Source: Teredinibacter turnerae T7901 (lineage in GTDB: Bacteria; Pseudomonadota; Gammaproteobacteria; Pseudomonadales; Cellvibrionaceae). From it: a stretch of DNA of 64,000 nt. The stretch covers positions 1,472,764 to 1,536,763 of the forward strand of contig NC_012997.1 of the NCBI RefSeq assembly GCF_000023025.1, in the 5' to 3' direction. Every line of letters starts with the position of its first letter. Positions within the stretch are counted from its first letter, which is position 1. This document shows positions 23,982-35,154 of the stretch, one piece after another. The notes below the pieces were generated by a model, which did not search any database, was not told the DNA's origin, and was given only the letters and a program-made list of their open reading frames with translations. Both the position numbers and the translations under genes were made by a program.

Positions 23982-25250
23982 ATGAAAGCTTCTCCCGTTA
24001 TTTTTCGCGTATTGGCCGTGTTGTTTGCCGCATGTACGTTGTTGCTGTTACTCAAACCCATGAGTGGAACAGCGCCCAACAAATTTCTCGATGGCAGGCA
24101 TCTCTACGTGAGTGGCAAGATATGGCTCTCGGGTAACAGCCCTTACGATCATCTGTTGTATCAACGAGTATGGGCTGAGGAAATGCAGGGTGAAAATTTT
24201 CGCCCGACGCTCTACGGTGACCAGGGCGGCGATGCAGCGCATCTCTACCCGCCGTCTCTGGCGTTGGTAACGGTTCCCGTTGCTTTGTCGGGTAGCTGGA
24301 ATACTGCCCGCTGGTTGTTGGCCGGTATCAATATTCTCGTGTGGTTAATTACCCTTTCTCTTCTCTGGATGCTCATCTCACGCCATACAAAGGCGGCGGT
24401 AATAACCAAGCACAGGGCGTTGAGTGTTGCTGTTGTCGTTGCGGTCGCTAGCATGGTCAGCTCGGTGGCCGCTACGATTTACGTGGAGCAAACCTCGCTT
24501 TTTGCCTTGGCTGGCATACTCGGTGCGCTTTACTTTTTGGAGCTGCGGCGCTACTGGCTGGTCGCGATCTGTGTGTTGGTTGCGTCTATTAAGCCGCATC
24601 TATCGTTGCTTTTGATGGGGTTCATACTTGCACAGCCGGTTCGGCGGCCAGTATTTTTCCGCGCAGCATTGGTGGTGGGGTTGTTCAACGGCATCATGTT
24701 GCTGTGGGGAGGAGATCTAAATCCGTTGCCAGAGTTGCAACGTTCTATCGCCGACTACCAGCATGCCGGAGGGCCGAATGATGCTGGTATCCTGCCGGGC
24801 CTGCGCTCACTCACTGGCTGGGCTACGGCGACGGTTGCTGTGTTAGGCACCTTACTCGTTGCTGTGGTAGCGCTTGTTCATCGCCATTTGGTTGTTGCCG
24901 AGTGGGTAACGCCCCCGTTTGCTCCCCAATACGTCGCCCTTGTGTTCCTCATAACGCTCCTGTGCATGCCGCTGCACATCTATGACTACACCTTGCTCGC
25001 GGGCACGCTCATTGCGCTTCCCGTGTTGAATCGAGTGCAGTTTGTGATATTCGCCGGGTTGTTTCTGGCAGGTGCGCGCTATATCAATGTGTCTACCATG
25101 CTGGGAAGCATCGGCTTGCCAGTCGACAGGTCTATGGTGCTTACTCTTGCAACCCTAGGTTTGGCGTGTCTACTCACAACGGCATGTTTCCCTATGCGGG
25201 GCACATTAGCCGTGCGGGTGTGGACCAAGCCACAAAAACGGCTGGTGTAA
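23982..25250 (+). CDS. GT87-like (DUF2029) polytopic glycosyltransferase
   Basis: The 422-aa product has about ten membrane helices. Motifs of the GT-C glycosyltransferase-87 group are present: LYVSGKIWLSGNSPYD near residue 40-58, HLYPPSLALV near 90, and SIKPHLSLLLMG near 207. Such enzymes use polyprenyl-linked sugar donors to glycosylate lipids or glycans on the outer face of the inner membrane. The substrate here is unknown. Its place between infC and rpmI is unusual, as these ribosomal genes are normally contiguous. Terminators upstream and a separate rpmI leader downstream suggest an independent insertion. Confidence 0.75.
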   Translation: MKASPVIFRVLAVLFAACTLLLLLKPMSGTAPNKFLDGRHLYVSGKIWLSGNSPYDHLLYQRVWAEEMQGENFRPTLYGDQGGDAAHLYPPSLALVTVPVALSGSWNTARWLLAGINILVWLITLSLLWMLISRHTKAAVITKHRALSVAVVVAVASMVSSVAATIYVEQTSLFALAGILGALYFLELRRYWLVAICVLVASIKPHLSLLLMGFILAQPVRRPVFFRAALVVGLFNGIMLLWGGDLNPLPELQRSIADYQHAGGPNDAGILPGLRSLTGWATATVAVLGTLLVAVVALVHRHLVVAEWVTPPFAPQYVALVFLITLLCMPLHIYDYTLLAGTLIALPVLNRVQFVIFAGLFLAGARYINVSTMLGSIGLPVDRSMVLTLATLGLACLLTTACFPMRGTLAVRVWTKPQKRLV

Positions 25251-25708
25251 CGTCTTTTGGGTCATAAGTGGGTACTTACTTCAAGTGATTGGCTCTGTAT
25301 CACTTGAGTATTCGCCGAATCACCTTTAAAATCCGCAAGCTTCGCGATCCGGGCATGGCTGGTCACGAGAACTGGCACAAGATACGAGCCGTTGTCTTTG
25401 CTGGTTAGAGTTGATGAGTTGATTTTGCGTTGATAGTTTAAGTTGACGCAGAGAGCAGCCAGTTTGGGCTGCGTCGCGAAGAATAGTATTTCGATGTTGC
25501 GCGTTTTTTATTCGCTGGATACAGCTTTGGCGAGGCGCGTAGCTCACAGATTTTACGCCATACGTAAGTACTCGGCGTAAAGTAGGGCAGGGGCTGTGCA
25601 CGTGTTCGCGCAGGTTCTGACCTAACAAACGAACCCTCAGGCTTTTTAGCTGCCTAGTTGGTTCTGAAAGTAACACTCTGGGTTTAAACCCGATTTTGGA
25701 GAAGACAA
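25251..25708 (+). promoter_or_regulatory. Leader/promoter region of rpmI-rplT with hairpins
   Basis: No gene is visible. There are two clear inverted repeats: gacgcag...ctgcgtc around 25443-25474 enclosing gcagcc/gggctgc, and tttacgcc (25552-25559) with ggcgtaaa (25574-25581). In E. coli ribosomal protein L20 binds a structured leader to repress rpmI-rplT. Because rpmI is detached from infC here, this long leader may carry that control. This is an inference from location. A ttggagaag ribosome-binding site precedes rpmI. Confidence 0.45.
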
Positions 25709-25903
25709 ATGCCAAAAGCTAAAGTACATAGCGGTGCTGCTAAGCGGTTCAAAAAGACTGCTGGCGGTTACAAGCACAAACACGCTTTCAAAAGCCACAT
25801 CCTCACTAAGATGACTACCAAGCGCAAGCGTCAGTTGCGCGGTACCAGCACGCTGAACGCGGCTGATGTGCCAGCGGTAGATCGTATGTTGCGCGCCAAG
25901 TAA
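25709..25903 (+). CDS. rpmI: 50S ribosomal protein L35
   Basis: The 64-aa, very basic product has the family's [10 protein letters not shown]-like start and the conserved [16 protein letters not shown] stretch. It is followed after 36 bp by rplT, as normal. Confidence 0.98.
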   Translation: MPKAKVHSGAAKRFKKTAGGYKHKHAFKSHILTKMTTKRKRQLRGTSTLNAADVPAVDRMLRAK

Positions 25904-25939
25904 TTGGCCCCACCAGTAATTATTTAGAGAGGAGTTCAC

Positions 25940-26299
25940 ATGGCTCGAGTTAAACGTGGAGTGGTGGCGCGCCGCAGCCACAAGAAAGTTTTAAAAGCAG
26001 CAAAAGGTTATTACGGTGCTCGTTCGCGCGTATTCCGTGTAGCTAAACAAGCCGTTATTAAGGCGGGTCAGTACGCGTATCGCGACCGTCGCAACAAAAA
26101 GCGCAATTTCCGCGCGCTTTGGATCACCCGTATCAACGCACAGTCTCGCGCCGAAGGCATGAGCTACAGCCGTTTGATCGCTGGTCTGAAAAAAGCGGAG
26201 ATTACGCTGGATCGTCGTGTATTGGCTGACCTGGCTATTCACGACAAGCCTGCATTTGCCGCTATTGTAGCGAAGGCAAAAGACGCGCTGGCTGCTTGA
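25940..26299 (+). CDS. rplT: 50S ribosomal protein L20
   Basis: The 119-aa product has the long basic N-terminal arm ([23 protein letters not shown] region) and globular C-terminal part with [11 protein letters not shown] and DRRVLADLA. It binds 23S rRNA early in assembly and represses its own operon in relatives. A gagaggag site precedes the ATG. Confidence 0.98.
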   Translation: MARVKRGVVARRSHKKVLKAAKGYYGARSRVFRVAKQAVIKAGQYAYRDRRNKKRNFRALWITRINAQSRAEGMSYSRLIAGLKKAEITLDRRVLADLAIHDKPAFAAIVAKAKDALAA

Positions 26300-26340
26300 T
26301 CAAAGTCATTGGGTAACCAATGGGTTTGTAAAACGATCAT

Positions 26341-27503
<1,163 letters not shown>

Positions 27504-27606
27504 GCCAACGGTCAGAGCAGAAAGCATGCGCGCGCGTGGTCGTGCGAGCACACAATTAATACAGTGTGGAATGTCCGGCTTCCACAGAATACAGAGCTAA
27601 AAAAAC

Positions 27607-29991
27607 ATGAAATTCAGCGAATCCTGGTTGCGTACCTGGGTAAACCCCAGCATTAACACAGAACAACTCGTAGAACAGCTCACCATGGCTGGCCTGGAAG
27701 TGGACGGCGTAGAACCGGTGGCCGGCAGCTTTAGTCAGGTGGTCGTCGGCGAAATTCTGGAAGCCGAGCAACATCCGGACGCGGACAAACTGCGCGTATG
27801 TAAAGTTGCCGGTGCGCCAGACGGCATCAAGCAAGTAGTCTGCGGGGCCCCCAACGCGCGCGTGGGCATCAAAATTCCATTCGCCCTGGTAGGCGCACAG
27901 CTGCCACCGGGTGACGACGGTAAAGCGTTCAAAATTAAAAAGGCCAAGCTGCGCGGCGTGGAATCCATGGGAATGCTGTGTGCAGAAACTGAACTGAAAG
28001 TGGGTGACGATGATTCCGGCTTGATGGAACTCGCCCTAGACGCGCCAGTAGGCACCGATTTACGCGAATACCTCCGTCTTAACGACACCATTATTGAAGT
28101 AGACCTTACCCCTAACCGCAGTGATTGCTTGAGCCTTAAGGGCCTTGCGCGCGAAGTGGGCGTATTGAACCGATGTGAGGTGAGCTACCCCGAGATTACA
28201 CCAGTAGCGCCACAATCAGCGGAATCCTTCCCGGTTGAGCTGCTGGCGGGCAATGCCTGTGCCCGCTACGCCGGGCGCGTTATCAAGGGTGTTGATGTGA
28301 GTGCGCCGAGCCCGCAATGGCTGCAGGAACGCCTTCGCCGCGGCGGTATTCGCTCCATCGATGCCATTGTGGACGTAACCAACTACATCCTGCTCGAACT
28401 GGGTCAGCCGATGCACGCGTTCGACCTGGACAAACTGAATGGCGGCATCCGCGTGCGCATGGCCGAACAGGATGAATGCCTGACGTTGTTGGACGGCCAG
28501 GAAGTAAAACTTAACAGCGACACCCTGGTGATCGCAGATGCCGCAGGCCCGCTGGCCATGGCCGGTATTATGGGGGGCGAACCCTCGTCGGTTACTACCA
28601 CTACTACCAATATATTCCTGGAAAGTGCGTTCTTCTCGCCGCTGGCCATTGCCGGTCGCGCGCGCTCCTATGGCCTGCATACCGACTCCTCGCACCGCTT
28701 TGAGCGCGGCGTAGACTTCAATGGCACAGTCGCCGCATTAGAGCGAGCGACCCAGCTGTTACTCGACATCGTCGGCGGTGAAGCAGGGCCTGTTGTTTGC
28801 CAGGAGTTGCCAACAGAATTGCCCGCTGCACGCAGCGTTACCCTGCGTCGCGAACGCATTGAGCTGGGTCTCGGCTTCGCTATTCCGGACGACGAAGTGC
28901 TGGATATTCTCGCGCGCCTTGGTTTGGAACTGCGGGATACCACCGCAACAGGGTGGGAATTCAACGTACCGACTTACCGCTTCGACATCAGCATCGAAGA
29001 GGATCTGCTCGAGGAATTGGCGCGTATCTACGGCTACAACAACCTGCCCAGCACCCAGATGCGTATTACTGCGGAATTGCCGCTTATTCGCGAGCAGAAA
29101 ATTCCCGAAGACCGTGTCGCACGCCAGTTGATAGGGCGTGGTTATCAGGAAGCAATTACCTATAGCTTTATCGACCCGAAATTGCACCAGCTCTTCGAAG
29201 GTGGAGAAGCCGTTGAATTGCTCAACCCGATTTCTGCCGATATGAGCACCATGCGCACTTCGCTGGTTCCCGGTCTGGTGGATACCCTGGTACGCAACCT
29301 CAACCGCCAGCAAAGCCGCGTGCGACTATACGAGAAAGGCCTGCGTTTTGTCCCTTCCGAAGCAGGGCTAACCCAGGTACCGGGTATTGCCGGTTTAATC
29401 TACGGTCCGCGCTACGAGGCGGCCTGGTCCGCGGACAAAGGTGAAGTGGATTTTTACGACCTGAAAGGGGACCTGGAGTCGCTGCTGGCGATTACTGGCC
29501 AGGCGTTCCAGTTTGCACCCAGCACACGCCCCGCCATGCACCCTGGTCAGTGTGCTGATGTTGTCTTGAACGACAAGATTGTAGGCTATTTAGGTGCCAT
29601 TCACCCGGCAGTCCAGAAGCAGCTGAGTATCGCACGCCCAGTATTCGTGTTCGAGCTGGACCAACAGGCTGTCGCCGAAGGCACCGTGCCCGAGTTTAAG
29701 CCATTGTCTAAATTCCCGGGCGTTACCCGCGATTTGGCCGTACTTGTCGACAAGGGCGTCAGCAGTGCACAGCTCGAAATTGTCATCAGAAATAATGCTG
29801 GCGAAAGCTTGAAGAAGTTAAAGGTTTTTGACGTTTATAGCGGCGAAGGCATTGATCCTAAAAGAAAAAGTCTTGCTTTTAGCTTGACCTTTCAGCATCC
29901 TTCACGCACTCTTAATGAAGAAGAAATCAACAGTGCAGTGAGCGCAATCGTTGCGCAACTGGGGGATGAATTCGATGCAAGCCTCCGATAA
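27607..29991 (+). CDS. pheT: Phenylalanyl-tRNA synthetase beta subunit
   Basis: The 794-aa full-length subunit has an N-terminal EMAP-like tRNA-binding domain (residues ~40-150, [20 protein letters not shown]), the B3/B4 editing domain (~210-370), B5 (~400-470), a catalytic-like domain, and a C-terminal FDX-ACB anticodon domain (~700-794, [18 protein letters not shown]). It is 103 bp downstream of pheS. Its end overlaps ihfA. Confidence 0.98.
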   Translation: MKFSESWLRTWVNPSINTEQLVEQLTMAGLEVDGVEPVAGSFSQVVVGEILEAEQHPDADKLRVCKVAGAPDGIKQVVCGAPNARVGIKIPFALVGAQLPPGDDGKAFKIKKAKLRGVESMGMLCAETELKVGDDDSGLMELALDAPVGTDLREYLRLNDTIIEVDLTPNRSDCLSLKGLAREVGVLNRCEVSYPEITPVAPQSAESFPVELLAGNACARYAGRVIKGVDVSAPSPQWLQERLRRGGIRSIDAIVDVTNYILLELGQPMHAFDLDKLNGGIRVRMAEQDECLTLLDGQEVKLNSDTLVIADAAGPLAMAGIMGGEPSSVTTTTTNIFLESAFFSPLAIAGRARSYGLHTDSSHRFERGVDFNGTVAALERATQLLLDIVGGEAGPVVCQELPTELPAARSVTLRRERIELGLGFAIPDDEVLDILARLGLELRDTTATGWEFNVPTYRFDISIEEDLLEELARIYGYNNLPSTQMRITAELPLIREQKIPEDRVARQLIGRGYQEAITYSFIDPKLHQLFEGGEAVELLNPISADMSTMRTSLVPGLVDTLVRNLNRQQSRVRLYEKGLRFVPSEAGLTQVPGIAGLIYGPRYEAAWSADKGEVDFYDLKGDLESLLAITGQAFQFAPSTRPAMHPGQCADVVLNDKIVGYLGAIHPAVQKQLSIARPVFVFELDQQAVAEGTVPEFKPLSKFPGVTRDLAVLVDKGVSSAQLEIVIRNNAGESLKKLKVFDVYSGEGIDPKRKSLAFSLTFQHPSRTLNEEEINSAVSAIVAQLGDEFDASLR

Positions 29992-30298
29992 TGGCTCAAA
30001 AGAATCGTTAACCAAAGCGGATTTGGCAGAAAACCTCTACGAGGAACTTGGCTTCAACAAGCGTGAAGCCAAAGAACTGGTAGAGTACTTCTTCGAAGAG
30101 ATTCGCAACGCGCTCGAAAACAACGAGCAAGTGAAGCTGAGCGGCTTCGGAAACTTTGATTTACGCGACAAGAAACAGCGTCCGGGCAGAAATCCCAAAA
30201 CCGGGGAAGAGATCCCTATCACCGCGCGAAGGGTGGTAACATTTCGGCCAGGACAAAAATTAAAGGCACGAGTCGAAGCGTATGCTGGAACCGAGTAA
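29975..30298 (+). CDS. ihfA: Integration host factor subunit alpha
   Basis: ATG 29975 (alternative ATG 29966), 107 aa. The HU/IHF fold shows [40 protein letters not shown] and [14 protein letters not shown], nearly the E. coli sequence. It has ~8 extra N-terminal residues. It overlaps pheT by 17 bp and the next gene by 17 bp, the usual compact arrangement. Confidence 0.97.
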   Translation: MQASDNGSKESLTKADLAENLYEELGFNKREAKELVEYFFEEIRNALENNEQVKLSGFGNFDLRDKKQRPGRNPKTGEEIPITARRVVTFRPGQKLKARVEAYAGTE

Positions 30299-30635
30299 TA
30301 ACGACGAATTACCCGTAATCCCTGGCAAGCGCTACTTCACCATTGGAGAAGTCAGCGAGTTGTGTGCGGTAAAACCGCACGTTCTTCGTTATTGGGAACA
30401 GGAGTTTCCGCAACTCAAACCGGTTAAACGCCGCGGCAACCGCCGGTACTATCAGCGGTCCGATGTACTTACCATCCGCCAGATCCGCTCCCTGCTCTAC
30501 GATCAAGGCTTTACCATCGGTGGTGCGCGCCAGCAAATGACCACTGACGGCAAGCCTGAAGAACTTGTTCTGGGCGATGTTGTGCAGGATATGATCAGAG
30601 AGCTGGAAGCCGTTTTGGCGATGCTTAAAAGCTAA
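30282..30635 (+). CDS. MerR-family transcriptional regulator
   Basis: The 117-aa product has a winged HTH at residues ~18-85 ([60 protein letters not shown]) and a short C-terminal helix for dimerisation. There is no obvious effector domain or Cys cluster. A small MerR-like protein after ihfA is conserved in gammaproteobacteria; its target is unclear. Confidence 0.9.
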   Translation: MLEPSNNDELPVIPGKRYFTIGEVSELCAVKPHVLRYWEQEFPQLKPVKRRGNRRYYQRSDVLTIRQIRSLLYDQGFTIGGARQQMTTDGKPEELVLGDVVQDMIRELEAVLAMLKS

Positions 30636-30727
30636 TCAAGCCGCCAAAATACAGCAAAAAAGGGGCTTGCATAAAGCCCTGTAATCCGTATGATGTGCGC
30701 CTCGCCTGCCATTGTACGCAGCGAATT

Positions 30728-30804
30728 CGGAGTGTAGCGCAGCCTGGTAGCGCACCACACTGGGGGTGTGGTGGTCGTCGGTTCAAATCCGGCCACTCCG
30801 ACCA
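30728..30804 (+). tRNA. tRNA-Pro (anticodon GGG)
   Basis: A 77-nt cloverleaf: acceptor CGGAGTG (30728-30734) with CACTCCG (30794-30800), discriminator A30801, encoded CCA. Anticodon stem ccaca/tgtgg encloses loop ctggggg with GGG at 30762-30764. Confidence 0.97.
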
Positions 30805-30811
30805 ATCAAAC

Positions 30812-30845
30812 AAAAAAAGGCCACCTATTGGGTGGCCTTTTTTTG
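30812..30845 (+). terminator. Terminator of tRNA-Pro
   Basis: aaaaaaaggccaccc-like arm (aggccacc/ggtggcct) with loop tattg is followed by seven T. Related terminators recur at about 31008-31029 and 31190-31212. Confidence 0.85.
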
Positions 30846-31212
30846 TTTGCCGGCTGAAGTGATGGACTTTCGTTCTTAGACCTCGGTTCACTAATTTGCC
30901 AAAGGCAAATTTGGGCGCCCGATAGGGACGGGTGCAGCCTGGGACGCACAGTCCGAGGTGCAAAGCACCGAGTCCATTCCGGCCACACCCCAGTGATCTC
31001 TCTAACTCACCCAACGGGTGGCCTTTTTTGTTTGCCGGTTGAAGTGACCGACGTTGTTCTTAGACCTCGGTTCACTAATTTGCCAAAGGCAGATTTGGGC
31101 GCCCGATAGGGACGGGTGCAGCCTGGGGCGCACAGCCCGAGATGCAAAGCACCGAGTCCATTCCGGCCACACCCCCGTGATCTCTCTAACTCCCTGAACG
31201 GGTGGCTTTTTT
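30845..31212 (+). repeat. Two tandem ~185-bp units resembling decayed tRNA-Pro genes plus terminator
   Basis: Unit 1 (30845-31029) and unit 2 (31030-31212) are about 90% alike. Each contains a hairpin (atttgccaaaggcaaat), then a tRNA-Pro-like stretch (about 30921-30992 and 31105-31177). The stretch has gcagcctggg-cgcac matching the D arm (gcagcctggtagcgcac) and attccggccacaccc matching the T arm and acceptor (aatccggccactcc). Each ends in a ggtggc-T-run terminator like the real one. Anticodon arms are unrecognisable, so these are relics. The match was made by eye. Confidence 0.6.
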
Positions 31213-31965
31213 GTGTCTGTAATTTAAGTCCATATTAAGTCCAAATTCGAAGCGTGTTTTGGCGTAAGACGTGCCCTAGACTAGGTGATTCAGAGTGTGG
31301 TCTTGTTGCATTGGCAGCGCCACTGACTCGACTCCAGATAAAGGGGGGCGGCAGTAATAGGTGGCTATGAATGCCAGTGATCAATATTTGACAAGTTTCC
31401 GGCTCCCCCCATAAACTCCCAGAATTCGTAAGGCAAATCGGATGTGCTTGAATGGAGTTCAGATACGATAAAGGGGAGAGGTTCACCCCAGCTCACCACG
31501 AGGCGCCCGCCTCAACTTTGGCTGTTGAACAGTGGCAAAATCATCCATCGCTATATGCCTATAGCCGCTCAACCCCTCTTTCTTTAGTCCTCTCTATCAA
31601 TCAGGCTCTTAAAGGCACACAAAAAGCAGTTCTGACCACTGGTAAAATCGAAGAGTGATTTTGAGAGTTTTACTGCACTGCTGTTTGTTTATTCCCCGCT
31701 TATTAGTACCGCTGGGGTGGGCTAGGTGTCTTTCTTTTAACGTCGTTGAAGAGCTGCTTTCGACCTTTAGCGGGCATAAATAAAGGATGGACCCATTTAT
31801 TGTATATCTGGCAAAAAAATTATTGATGGGACCATAACTGACATGAGTAGTGTAAATAACTAAACAATGGGCTGGGTTCGCGCCATAAAGCAAAATCAAT
31901 TGCTCGACCTTCATTTTAGCTTCAAGGTCTAAAACCGCGCAAAGAAAATAAGAAGGATATTATTC
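31213..31965. other. AT-rich region between tRNA-Pro repeats and the SIR2 gene
   Basis: I see no supported gene. A direct repeat aagtccatattaagtcca occurs near 31227-31244. An open frame at 31452-31658 has no recognisable features or ribosome-binding site. The DNA becomes AT-rich toward the SIR2 gene. An agaagga site at 31950-31957 starts that gene. Confidence 0.4.
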
Positions 31966-33099
31966 ATGGCATCAGAGTTAAATATTTCAGAAATATATGA
32001 ACAGAATCTAAACTTTCTAATTGGCTCTGGCGCATCTTTCGGATACTTGCCAACCCTACAGCTATCACTCAAAGATAGCTTGATGGAAGAACAGTTCACG
32101 GTTGAAACGCTATCTGTTGAATTGACCAAGCGGAATCAAGAAACACTAAATACGCTGTTATTTATGCACTATTACAATTCCTGCATAAAACCAGCTATCG
32201 AATCAAACCCTCCTGTACCATTACCACCTCACAGATTAGAGGTGATAAATCACTATACAGATTTCATATCAACCGTTTCTAGTGTGATAAAGGAAAAGAA
32301 AGCTAACGAACGAAAATGCAATATATACACTACAAACTATGATGGCTGCCTAGAGTTTGCAGCAGAAAATATATTATCGAATAGCGGTCAAACAGTTTCC
32401 ATAAACGATGGAACAAACGGCTTCAAAAAAAGATATTTTCATACGAAAAACTATAACAATCACGTTATACAAAAAGGAATATTTGATAACTATTCAACGC
32501 CAACACCTCAAATAAACGTCCTGCATGTACACGGATCGGTATATTGGAAAAAAGAAAGCGGCCACATTGTCGTGGACTACAGCAATCAGGATGCAGGAAT
32601 ATCATTTAACGAAAGAGAGTTGGAGCTTCTCAGTGAGTTTTCCACGATTGTTGGAAATGAGAATGCCACTGAAAACGACCTTCTTGCTTTGCAGCACAAC
32701 GACGAAGTATATTGCCAAGGATTTTGGAGTAAGTACAACAAACTTCCTATAGTAAATCCAACCAAATGGAAGTTTTATGAAACCGTTTTTGAAGAGAATT
32801 ATTATCAAATTCTTAGACATCTTAGTTTTGAGCTTGAACGACCGAATACCGTTTTTATAACATTCGGATTTTCATTCGCAGACGAACACATATTACATCT
32901 TGTCCAGCGATCACTTTCAAATCCATCTCTCACCGTTTACGTTTGCTGTTTTAACGAACCTGAGAAGTCTGTTATGAGTGCGAAGTTTAAAGACTATCCA
33001 AATATTAAGCTCGTAACAACCGAAGCTGTCCTAAACTTTTCTGCATTCAACTCACAAGTATTCACTTTATCAAAAGGCGATGGAACTGCTAATGGATAG
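31966..33099 (+). CDS. SIR2-family NADase-type effector of a SIR2-HerA defence system
   Basis: The 377-aa product shows the SIR2 motifs: NFLIGSGASFGYLPTL (NAD loop, residues ~16-31), YTTNYDGCLEFA near 123-134, VLHVHGSVYW near 186-195 with the presumed catalytic His, and TFGFSFADEHI near 303. In SIR2-HerA antiphage systems this subunit cleaves NAD+ on infection and forms a large complex with the HerA ATPase. The next gene overlaps this one by 8-20 bp and encodes HerA, so the pair is a two-gene operon. Codon use is AT-rich compared with flanking housekeeping genes, a sign of transfer. Confidence 0.88.
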   Translation: MASELNISEIYEQNLNFLIGSGASFGYLPTLQLSLKDSLMEEQFTVETLSVELTKRNQETLNTLLFMHYYNSCIKPAIESNPPVPLPPHRLEVINHYTDFISTVSSVIKEKKANERKCNIYTTNYDGCLEFAAENILSNSGQTVSINDGTNGFKKRYFHTKNYNNHVIQKGIFDNYSTPTPQINVLHVHGSVYWKKESGHIVVDYSNQDAGISFNERELELLSEFSTIVGNENATENDLLALQHNDEVYCQGFWSKYNKLPIVNPTKWKFYETVFEENYYQILRHLSFELERPNTVFITFGFSFADEHILHLVQRSLSNPSLTVYVCCFNEPEKSVMSAKFKDYPNIKLVTTEAVLNFSAFNSQVFTLSKGDGTANG

Positions 33100-34879
33100 C
33101 GTTGGAGAGGTAATAGAGGTACGAGGTGTAAAAATTGTCATTCGTGTTTTTGACGAATCAAACAAAGAAACGCTTTTTTACCTTGGAGAGAAATATAAAG
33201 GTATCTCAATACGGGAACACGTGACAATACGGCGCGGCTTTAGAAACATAGTTTGTATCGTCGAGGGCGAGTATTTAGATGAAAAGAAATTGAACGAAGA
33301 TCAGACCGACTTTGTTAGAAAGGTTGAGCTAAGGCCAATAGGTTACTTTCAAGAAGGTGAATTTTTGGAGGGAATAAAATACCTACCAATGATTCGAGAT
33401 TCGGTATTCCTTATATCGGAGTCCGAGCTATCAACAATATATGGGCGATGCCAAGAGGATTTTTTCGTCGGAAAGCTGTTAAAGGAAGGTATTCCCGTCT
33501 CTCTATCATGGTCAAAACTGTTTAATACCCATATCGGAATATTTGGTAATACAGGAAGTGGAAAGTCCAATACGCTAACCAATTTATATACAAACTTATT
33601 TGAAAAAAAGAAAGCCAGCATAGCTGGGAAAAGCCAATTTATTGTTCTCGATTTTAATGGTGAATATACCGGCAACCAGCTTCTCCCGCTAGAGGAGAAA
33701 AGCGTATATATACTCGACACAAAAACCGACCAAGGACAGCGATTTCCACTTTCTGAAGAGGAATTTTGGGATGCGGAGGTTTTTGGCATACTTTTTAAGG
33801 CTACAGAAAACACCCAAAAGCCGTTTTTGTCTAGGGTGGTTAAAGGGCGGGAGAAATATTTGGACGTACCCAATAGCCTGCAAGCCTACACTAAAAAAGT
33901 TTTTACTCGCGCATTGACTTCCGCTTCACCTAAAAAGGAGTTTTCTGATCTTCTTAGAATTGTTGCGAAACTAATAGGCGCAACGGAGTTAGAGGATCAG
34001 CTTTCTCGACTAAGCTGGCATGGAAAACTTGAGAAATTCTACTTTCCAGGTAGCAATCCATTTGCATCACTAGATGGTGGTAAAAACGACAGCACATATA
34101 TCAACTATTTTAAAAATGACATAGACAATATCACGTTACCGGCTTTAACACATTTTGACCAACTGATTGTTCGTATTAACCTTCAGCTAGCAAGCGATCT
34201 GATTGGCGGGTATGTTCAATTCGACCACATTCAGCCTCTCCTAAAAAGAATAGAGTCATCAATTTCTTCATTGAAGAAAGTCATTACTGTTTCCAATGAG
34301 CAAGACGATAAAATACTTACTGTCATATCAATGAGAAAGGCAAATCAGGAAACAAAAAAGGTAATTCCATTGCTCCTTGCAAAGTATTATTACAACAAGC
34401 ATAAAAATGCTCTTGCAAACCAAAGTCCACCGACAAAAACGATGCACCTCATAATAGATGAGGCTCATAACATTTTATCAGTACAATCAAACAGAGAGTA
34501 TGAGAGTTGGAAAGACTATAGGCTGGAACTTTTTGAGGAAATAATTAAGGAAGGCAGGAAGTTTGGTATGTATCTCACGCTGTCCAGTCAGCGACCAGCG
34601 GATATATCTCCTACTATAATGTCACAATTGCATAACTTTTTCATTCATAGGCTGGTCAACGATAGGGATTTATTTTTACTGGAAAACACAGTAAGCACAT
34701 TAGACAGTCTGTCGAGAGGCATGATCCCAAACTTGAGCAAAGGTTGCTGTATAGTGACAGGAACTTCCTTTGACTTGCCGATGGTAATTCAATTTAGCAA
34801 GCTGAATGTTGAGAATCAACCTGACAGTGATGACGTGGATTTAAGTGTCTTATGGAACGATCAATCAATACCTTTTTAA
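33080..34879 (+). CDS. HerA-like hexameric ATPase of a SIR2-HerA defence system
   Basis: The 599-aa product (ATG 33080; ATG 33092 is equally possible) has an N-terminal HAS-barrel (GEVIEVRGVKIVIRVFD), Walker A GIFGNTGSGKSNTL near residue 153-166, Walker B MHLIIDEAHNIL near 455, and the HerA/FtsK sensor LSSQRPADISPTIMSQLHNF near 507. The C-terminus continues with FIHRLVNDRDL typical of HerA. It should hexamerise and assemble with the SIR2 subunit. Length is typical of defence HerA proteins and the reading frame is intact. Confidence 0.9.
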   Translation: MELLMDSVGEVIEVRGVKIVIRVFDESNKETLFYLGEKYKGISIREHVTIRRGFRNIVCIVEGEYLDEKKLNEDQTDFVRKVELRPIGYFQEGEFLEGIKYLPMIRDSVFLISESELSTIYGRCQEDFFVGKLLKEGIPVSLSWSKLFNTHIGIFGNTGSGKSNTLTNLYTNLFEKKKASIAGKSQFIVLDFNGEYTGNQLLPLEEKSVYILDTKTDQGQRFPLSEEEFWDAEVFGILFKATENTQKPFLSRVVKGREKYLDVPNSLQAYTKKVFTRALTSASPKKEFSDLLRIVAKLIGATELEDQLSRLSWHGKLEKFYFPGSNPFASLDGGKNDSTYINYFKNDIDNITLPALTHFDQLIVRINLQLASDLIGGYVQFDHIQPLLKRIESSISSLKKVITVSNEQDDKILTVISMRKANQETKKVIPLLLAKYYYNKHKNALANQSPPTKTMHLIIDEAHNILSVQSNREYESWKDYRLELFEEIIKEGRKFGMYLTLSSQRPADISPTIMSQLHNFFIHRLVNDRDLFLLENTVSTLDSLSRGMIPNLSKGCCIVTGTSFDLPMVIQFSKLNVENQPDSDDVDLSVLWNDQSIPF

Positions 34880-35143
34880 ATATCAGAAATAAGGGGAATA
34901 TCTTTGAGTTTGGATTAGACTAATGTCCGTCGATGGCAGACGAGAGACAGGTTGCACTTAACGTGGCTTTCTCAAAAGCGCTATTCTGAATGGTTAACGT
35001 CTGTTTTTAAATTTCGCTATCAATGCCTAGTACAGTTTTTCACAGAACTCCAAGTTAACCCTATAGGGCGGCTCAAAAAACTGACCCTGAGCTAAAGACA
35101 CGTTCCCCGAGCATCGCAAGCAATGGCCTCTAGCTTGTCAGTA
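34880..35143. other. Intergenic region between HerA and the Imm11-like gene
   Basis: No gene is seen. The two neighbouring genes converge here. No att-like copy of tRNA-Pro was found, so the right boundary of the island is undefined. Confidence 0.4.
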
Positions 35144-35154
35144 TTACTGACAAG
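35134..35154. terminator. Perfect palindrome over the Imm11-like stop codon
   Basis: cttgtcagta/tactgacaag around a central t spans the stop of the leftward gene. It may be a bidirectional terminator stem, though no T run follows. Confidence 0.4.

Noticed and set aside
31452-31658. 68-aa frame upstream of the SIR2 gene as a regulator or integrase relic
   Set aside because: No HTH or recombinase motif is visible and no ribosome-binding site precedes it.
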